In this document: in pieces, positions 11,598-14,484 of the stretch
How the letters are laid out: each line of letters starts with the position of its first letter
Position numbering within the stretch: position 1 is the first letter of the stretch
Assembly: GCA_964620345.1 (NCBI GenBank)
Contig: CAZUHK010000068.1
Span: forward strand, 1 to 14,484
Direction of reading: 5' to 3'
DNA: 14,484 nt
Source: CAZUHK01 sp964620345
Lineage (GTDB): Bacteria > Planctomycetota > Phycisphaerae > Phycisphaerales > Zrk34
Translations under genes and position numbers: made by a program
Notes under the pieces: generated by a model
Told to the model about the DNA's origin: nothing
Databases searched by the model: none
Seen by the model: only the letters and a program-made list of their open reading frames with translations

Positions 11598-14189
11598 ATG
11601 GACAATCAATCGAAACGGCTTGGGATGTTCGCGTCCGCCATTGTCGTGACGCTGGCTTGTGGGCTGACTGACGCAGCGCAGAAGACGGCCACGTTCACCG
11701 GCGCCTCGGGCGTGGATGCCAACAGCTACAACGACCCGGCCAACTGGGACATCGGCGAGGTGCCGATCAACAACGCCACCGACACATTCATCGTGAACAT
11801 CCCCGGCGGGGTCACGGTGAACTACGACGTGCCGCAGCTCGGCGGAGCGACCAATCAGGTTGACGCCCTGTCGATCAGCAGTTCGTCCACGCTCAACTAC
11901 AACCCCGGACGGGCGCTCAACGCGACCGCCGCGTCGATCGACGGGGCGACGATCGACCTGACGACCGGTTCAACGACCATCCTGCCGACGTCGCTCTACG
12001 ATGTGACGCGCGCCGGTGATCTGCTCACGGCGGATGGCACCGGGACCGTACTCGATCTGTCGGCAACCACCACGATGACGCGCACCAACATGGGCGGCAA
12101 TCCAACGACAACGCTCTCGGCTTCCGGCGGCGCGTTGATTGACCTGTCGGGCCTGACCACCATCACCAACAATTCCGGTGATGACGTGCTGCGTTTTACC
12201 AGCACCTCGGGGGGCACGTACGACTTCTCGGCGCTGACCACGATCACCGGGCCGGTGGAGTTCGACATCGACGCCGCGGCGTTCGCCCTGACCGCCCTGC
12301 AATCGACCACCGGCGGCTTTTCGCTGACACGCACCGCGGGATCGACCACCACGTTCGACAACCTGCTCTCGTCGTCCGGCGGCGTCTGGCGTGTGCCGAC
12401 CGGCGGCTCAATCAACGCGGCCTCTCTCACGCAATTGCGCAACACGACGGTCGATTTTTCCGGTGGCAGCACGCTCAACACGCCGTCGCTGGTTGATATC
12501 CAAGGATCGTTCATCCAACTCGATCCCACGGCCACCTTCAACCACGGCGCGCTGTTCAATATCGATGATGCGAAATTCGAGCTGTTCGGCGGCGCATCGC
12601 TCACCGTTTCGGCCGGCAGCTACCGCTCCGACGGCACCGGCACCATCATCAGTCTTGATGGCCCAGGCACGACGCTGGACATGTCCAGCGTCACCACATG
12701 GACCCAGAACAATCTCGGCGGCACGCCAAACCGTACCGTCACCGTCAAGAACAACGCCACGCTCGATCTGTCGAACCTGACGTCGATCACCAACAGCTTG
12801 GGCGACGATCAACTGATTTTCGAGATACAGTCCAACGGCACGATCGACTTCACAAACCTGCAATCAGTTGATGGCCCCGTACAGTTTGACATCGAGGTGC
12901 CAAGCTTCACGTTACCCGCGCTCAACAGGTTCGACAACGGCACATGGACGGTCGATGAAAACAGCACCATCCATGCCCCCACCCTGACCGAACTGCGTAA
13001 CACCACGGTGAACATCGCAGACGGCGGCGAATTGAATGCCCCGGTGTTGAACGATATCTCCGGCTCGACGATCAACCTTGGTCCGAACCAGACGTTCACG
13101 CACGGGAACCTGGGCGCGATCGACTCGACGCGATTCTTCCTGACCGGCGGCGCCAACCTCGCCGTCACCGCCACAAGCTATGCGGCCAACAGGACCGGCA
13201 CGATCATCTCCGTCGATGGCATCGGCACCTTGCTGGACCTCTCGACGGTGGCGACCTGGACCCAGGCCAACCTTGGCGGCGATCCCGATCGGACCGTCGT
13301 GGCCCAGAGCGGCGGCAAGATCGACCTGTCGGGCCTGCAGACGATCACCGTCGATGCCAGCAACGAGATTCTCACCTTTCGCGCCACCTCCAGCGGCTTG
13401 ATCGACCTGAGCTCGCTACAGACCGCCAACGGGCCGGTCGTGTTCGACGTCGACGCCGAATCGACGATCAAGCTCGGCGATTTCACCGTGACGCCCAACG
13501 TGACCATCAACGTCAACGACGTGACCAGCACGCTGATGGTCAACGGCTCGCTGCTGCTGGATCCGAGCGCGGTGATCAACGTCGCGACCGGCGGCGGGTT
13601 CTCCGTCGGCGGCAACTACGCCTTCGAGACGATGATCGAAGCCAACGCCGACCTGTCGGAAGGCGCGCTGACGATGAACGGCTCGGGCACCGCCGCCAAC
13701 CCGCAGTTCCTCGAAGTCGGCGGCGAGAACCTCGGCCTGCCGGCGCCCGTCACCGACCCCACCGCCATCCCCGGCACCGATGGCAACTTCGCCATCGGCC
13801 AGCTCACCGTCGGCCAGGTCGGCCAGGACACCGTCGTCGAGCTGCGCGACGTGATCGACAACGGCAACCGCAACTCGCTCGAAGCGCTGTACCTCGCGGG
13901 CCTCGGCGGCGACGACGGGCTGAAGCTGTTCGGCAACTCGACACTGATCATCAACAGCATCGACGTCTACGTCTTCCTGAACAACGATGGCAAGCTCGGC
14001 GACACCGTGGCCGGCGGCGAGTGGGTTCACCTCAACGCCCTGCTGGCCGGTCTGGGCGTGAACCAGCTTTCGCTGTCACAACTGACCAACGACTCGGCGG
14101 CCAACGGCATTGTCCTGATCCCCGAGCCCGCATCGCTGGCGCTGCTGGGCCTGGGCGGGCTGGCGATGGCGCGTCGGCGGCGTCGGTAA
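11598..14189 (+). CDS. PEP-CTERM sorted, secreted repeat protein (predicted beta-helix)
   Basis: The protein has 863 residues. An N-terminal signal peptide (basic SKRLG, hydrophobic MFASAIVVTLACGL, Ala-rich cleavage region) leads into FTGASG..DANSYNDPANWDIGEVP, a motif often seen at the start of planctomycete surface proteins. The middle is Thr/Ser/Gly/Asn-rich with regularly spaced short beta strands and three related modules (see finding). The C-terminus is a PEP-CTERM signal: IPEPASLALLGLGGLAMA followed by RRRRR, for recognition by an exosortase and cleavage during export. The protein is predicted to be surface or matrix associated; a ligand or enzymatic role is not visible. ATG 11598 is preferred because GGGAGAG lies 7-13 bases upstream and the signal peptide starts there; the frame is open further up into the tRNA but has no biological support. 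Confidence 0.88.
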   Translation: MDNQSKRLGMFASAIVVTLACGLTDAAQKTATFTGASGVDANSYNDPANWDIGEVPINNATDTFIVNIPGGVTVNYDVPQLGGATNQVDALSISSSSTLNYNPGRALNATAASIDGATIDLTTGSTTILPTSLYDVTRAGDLLTADGTGTVLDLSATTTMTRTNMGGNPTTTLSASGGALIDLSGLTTITNNSGDDVLRFTSTSGGTYDFSALTTITGPVEFDIDAAAFALTALQSTTGGFSLTRTAGSTTTFDNLLSSSGGVWRVPTGGSINAASLTQLRNTTVDFSGGSTLNTPSLVDIQGSFIQLDPTATFNHGALFNIDDAKFELFGGASLTVSAGSYRSDGTGTIISLDGPGTTLDMSSVTTWTQNNLGGTPNRTVTVKNNATLDLSNLTSITNSLGDDQLIFEIQSNGTIDFTNLQSVDGPVQFDIEVPSFTLPALNRFDNGTWTVDENSTIHAPTLTELRNTTVNIADGGELNAPVLNDISGSTINLGPNQTFTHGNLGAIDSTRFFLTGGANLAVTATSYAANRTGTIISVDGIGTLLDLSTVATWTQANLGGDPDRTVVAQSGGKIDLSGLQTITVDASNEILTFRATSSGLIDLSSLQTANGPVVFDVDAESTIKLGDFTVTPNVTINVNDVTSTLMVNGSLLLDPSAVINVATGGGFSVGGNYAFETMIEANADLSEGALTMNGSGTAANPQFLEVGGENLGLPAPVTDPTAIPGTDGNFAIGQLTVGQVGQDTVVELRDVIDNGNRNSLEALYLAGLGGDDGLKLFGNSTLIINSIDVYVFLNNDGKLGDTVAGGEWVHLNALLAGLGVNQLSLSQLTNDSAANGIVLIPEPASLALLGLGGLAMARRRRR

Positions 14190-14360
14190 AGCCCGCTGCC
14201 GGGCCTGATACGTCTTGCACCTGAATCTCGTACACGTTCGGCGCTTGTCAGGATTGCGCCATCCGAGACGTTTGGTGATGATGCGGTTTTACCGCAAGCA
14301 GGCCACGTCATGCACATCGAAGAACGTTAGAGCATCTTTCAGCGACCCGTAGCGGGTGCC

Positions 14361-14384
14361 CACCTTGTCCCGAAGGGCAAGGTG
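14361..14384 (+). repeat. Structured repeat hairpin, copy C
   Basis: Stem caccttg (14361-14367) with caaggtg, a bulged t, three more C-G pairs and loop gaa. Related to the inverted hairpin at 14405-14435. Confidence 0.65.
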
Positions 14385-14404
14385 TGATGACGTCCGCACT
14401 CCCG

Positions 14405-14435
14405 CACGCCTTGCCGCTAAAGCGGACAAGGTGTG
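14405..14435 (-). repeat. Structured repeat hairpin, copy D (inverted)
   Basis: Outer stem cacgccttg (14405-14413) pairs with caaggtgtg (14427-14435, one G-T pair), inner stem ccgct with agcgg (5 bp), 2-base loop. On the minus strand a single T is bulged at the same place as in copy C (CCTTG-T-CC). Confidence 0.65.
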
Positions 14436-14484
14436 GCGCCCGACAGACGCGACGCGACGCTGCAACCTGCTCTAGCCCTTAAAC

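Larger units (their letters stand above)
14190..14484. other. Intergenic tail of the window, structured repeats, no gene seen
   Basis: From left: a 5-bp stem right after the stop codon (gcccg/cgggc), a 6-bp hairpin (tgcggt 14282-14287 with accgca 14291-14296), and a composite element bounded by tagagca (14328-14334) and tgctcta (14468-14474) that contains acccg/cgggt and two large hairpins. No credible coding frame. Confidence 0.6.

Overview
The window is a GC-rich bacterial chromosomal segment that most resembles a planctomycete, probably class Phycisphaerae or a relative. This is an inference from three things: an 863-residue secreted beta-repeat protein ending in a PEP-CTERM sorting signal with an RRRRR tail; several genes whose -10 box lies only 6-7 bases before the start codon, which suggests leaderless mRNAs; and intergenic spaces rich in hairpin repeats and 7-bp tandem repeats. 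Gene content is mostly housekeeping. I see no phage, integrase, CRISPR array or defence island.

Layout, left to right. 1-366 is the 3' end of cysS (+). It converges on a minus-strand gene (393-1779) for a membrane protein with two zinc ribbons, a GYF-like domain and an acidic tail; a 10-N assembly gap breaks this gene at 1044-1053. A divergent space leads to a type II toxin-antitoxin pair (1962-2434) whose ParE/RelE-type toxin has an in-frame TGA at its sixth codon. Next is an AlaC-type aminotransferase (2520-3734) with a clear sigma70-like promoter, then a 338-bp convergent gap full of dyads and a heptamer array.

4073-5064 is a two-gene minus-strand operon: a stand-alone LarC C-terminal domain, overlapping by 4 bases a small membrane/coiled-coil protein. 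Divergent from it are tilS (5106-6128), thiS (6160-6366) and thiG (6410-7255), that is, tRNA-Ile lysidinylation followed by the sulfur carrier and the synthase for the thiamin thiazole ring. A repeat-rich space (7256-7519) holds an inverted pair of REP-like hairpins and the terminators of a minus-strand outer-membrane beta-barrel gene (7520-8485).

8718-10214 (-) encodes a P-loop NTPase with two membrane helices between Walker A and Walker B, an arrangement like that of KAP NTPases. Divergent from it is a secreted LolA-like protein (10348-11193). A tRNA-Val(TAC) follows at 11385-11458, then the PEP-CTERM protein (11598-14189). The last 295 bases hold no gene but contain a second inverted pair of structured repeats.

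Translation signals fall into two groups. The zinc-ribbon, porin, LolA-like and PEP-CTERM genes have purine-rich Shine-Dalgarno sites. The antitoxin, tilS, thiS and NTPase genes have a TAnnAT-type box 6-7 bases before ATG. Nothing here is clearly a new multi-gene system. The best leads are the KAP-like NTPase, the solo LarC domain with its coupled partner, the compensatory hairpin pairs, the leaderless promoter class and the nonsense-interrupted toxin.
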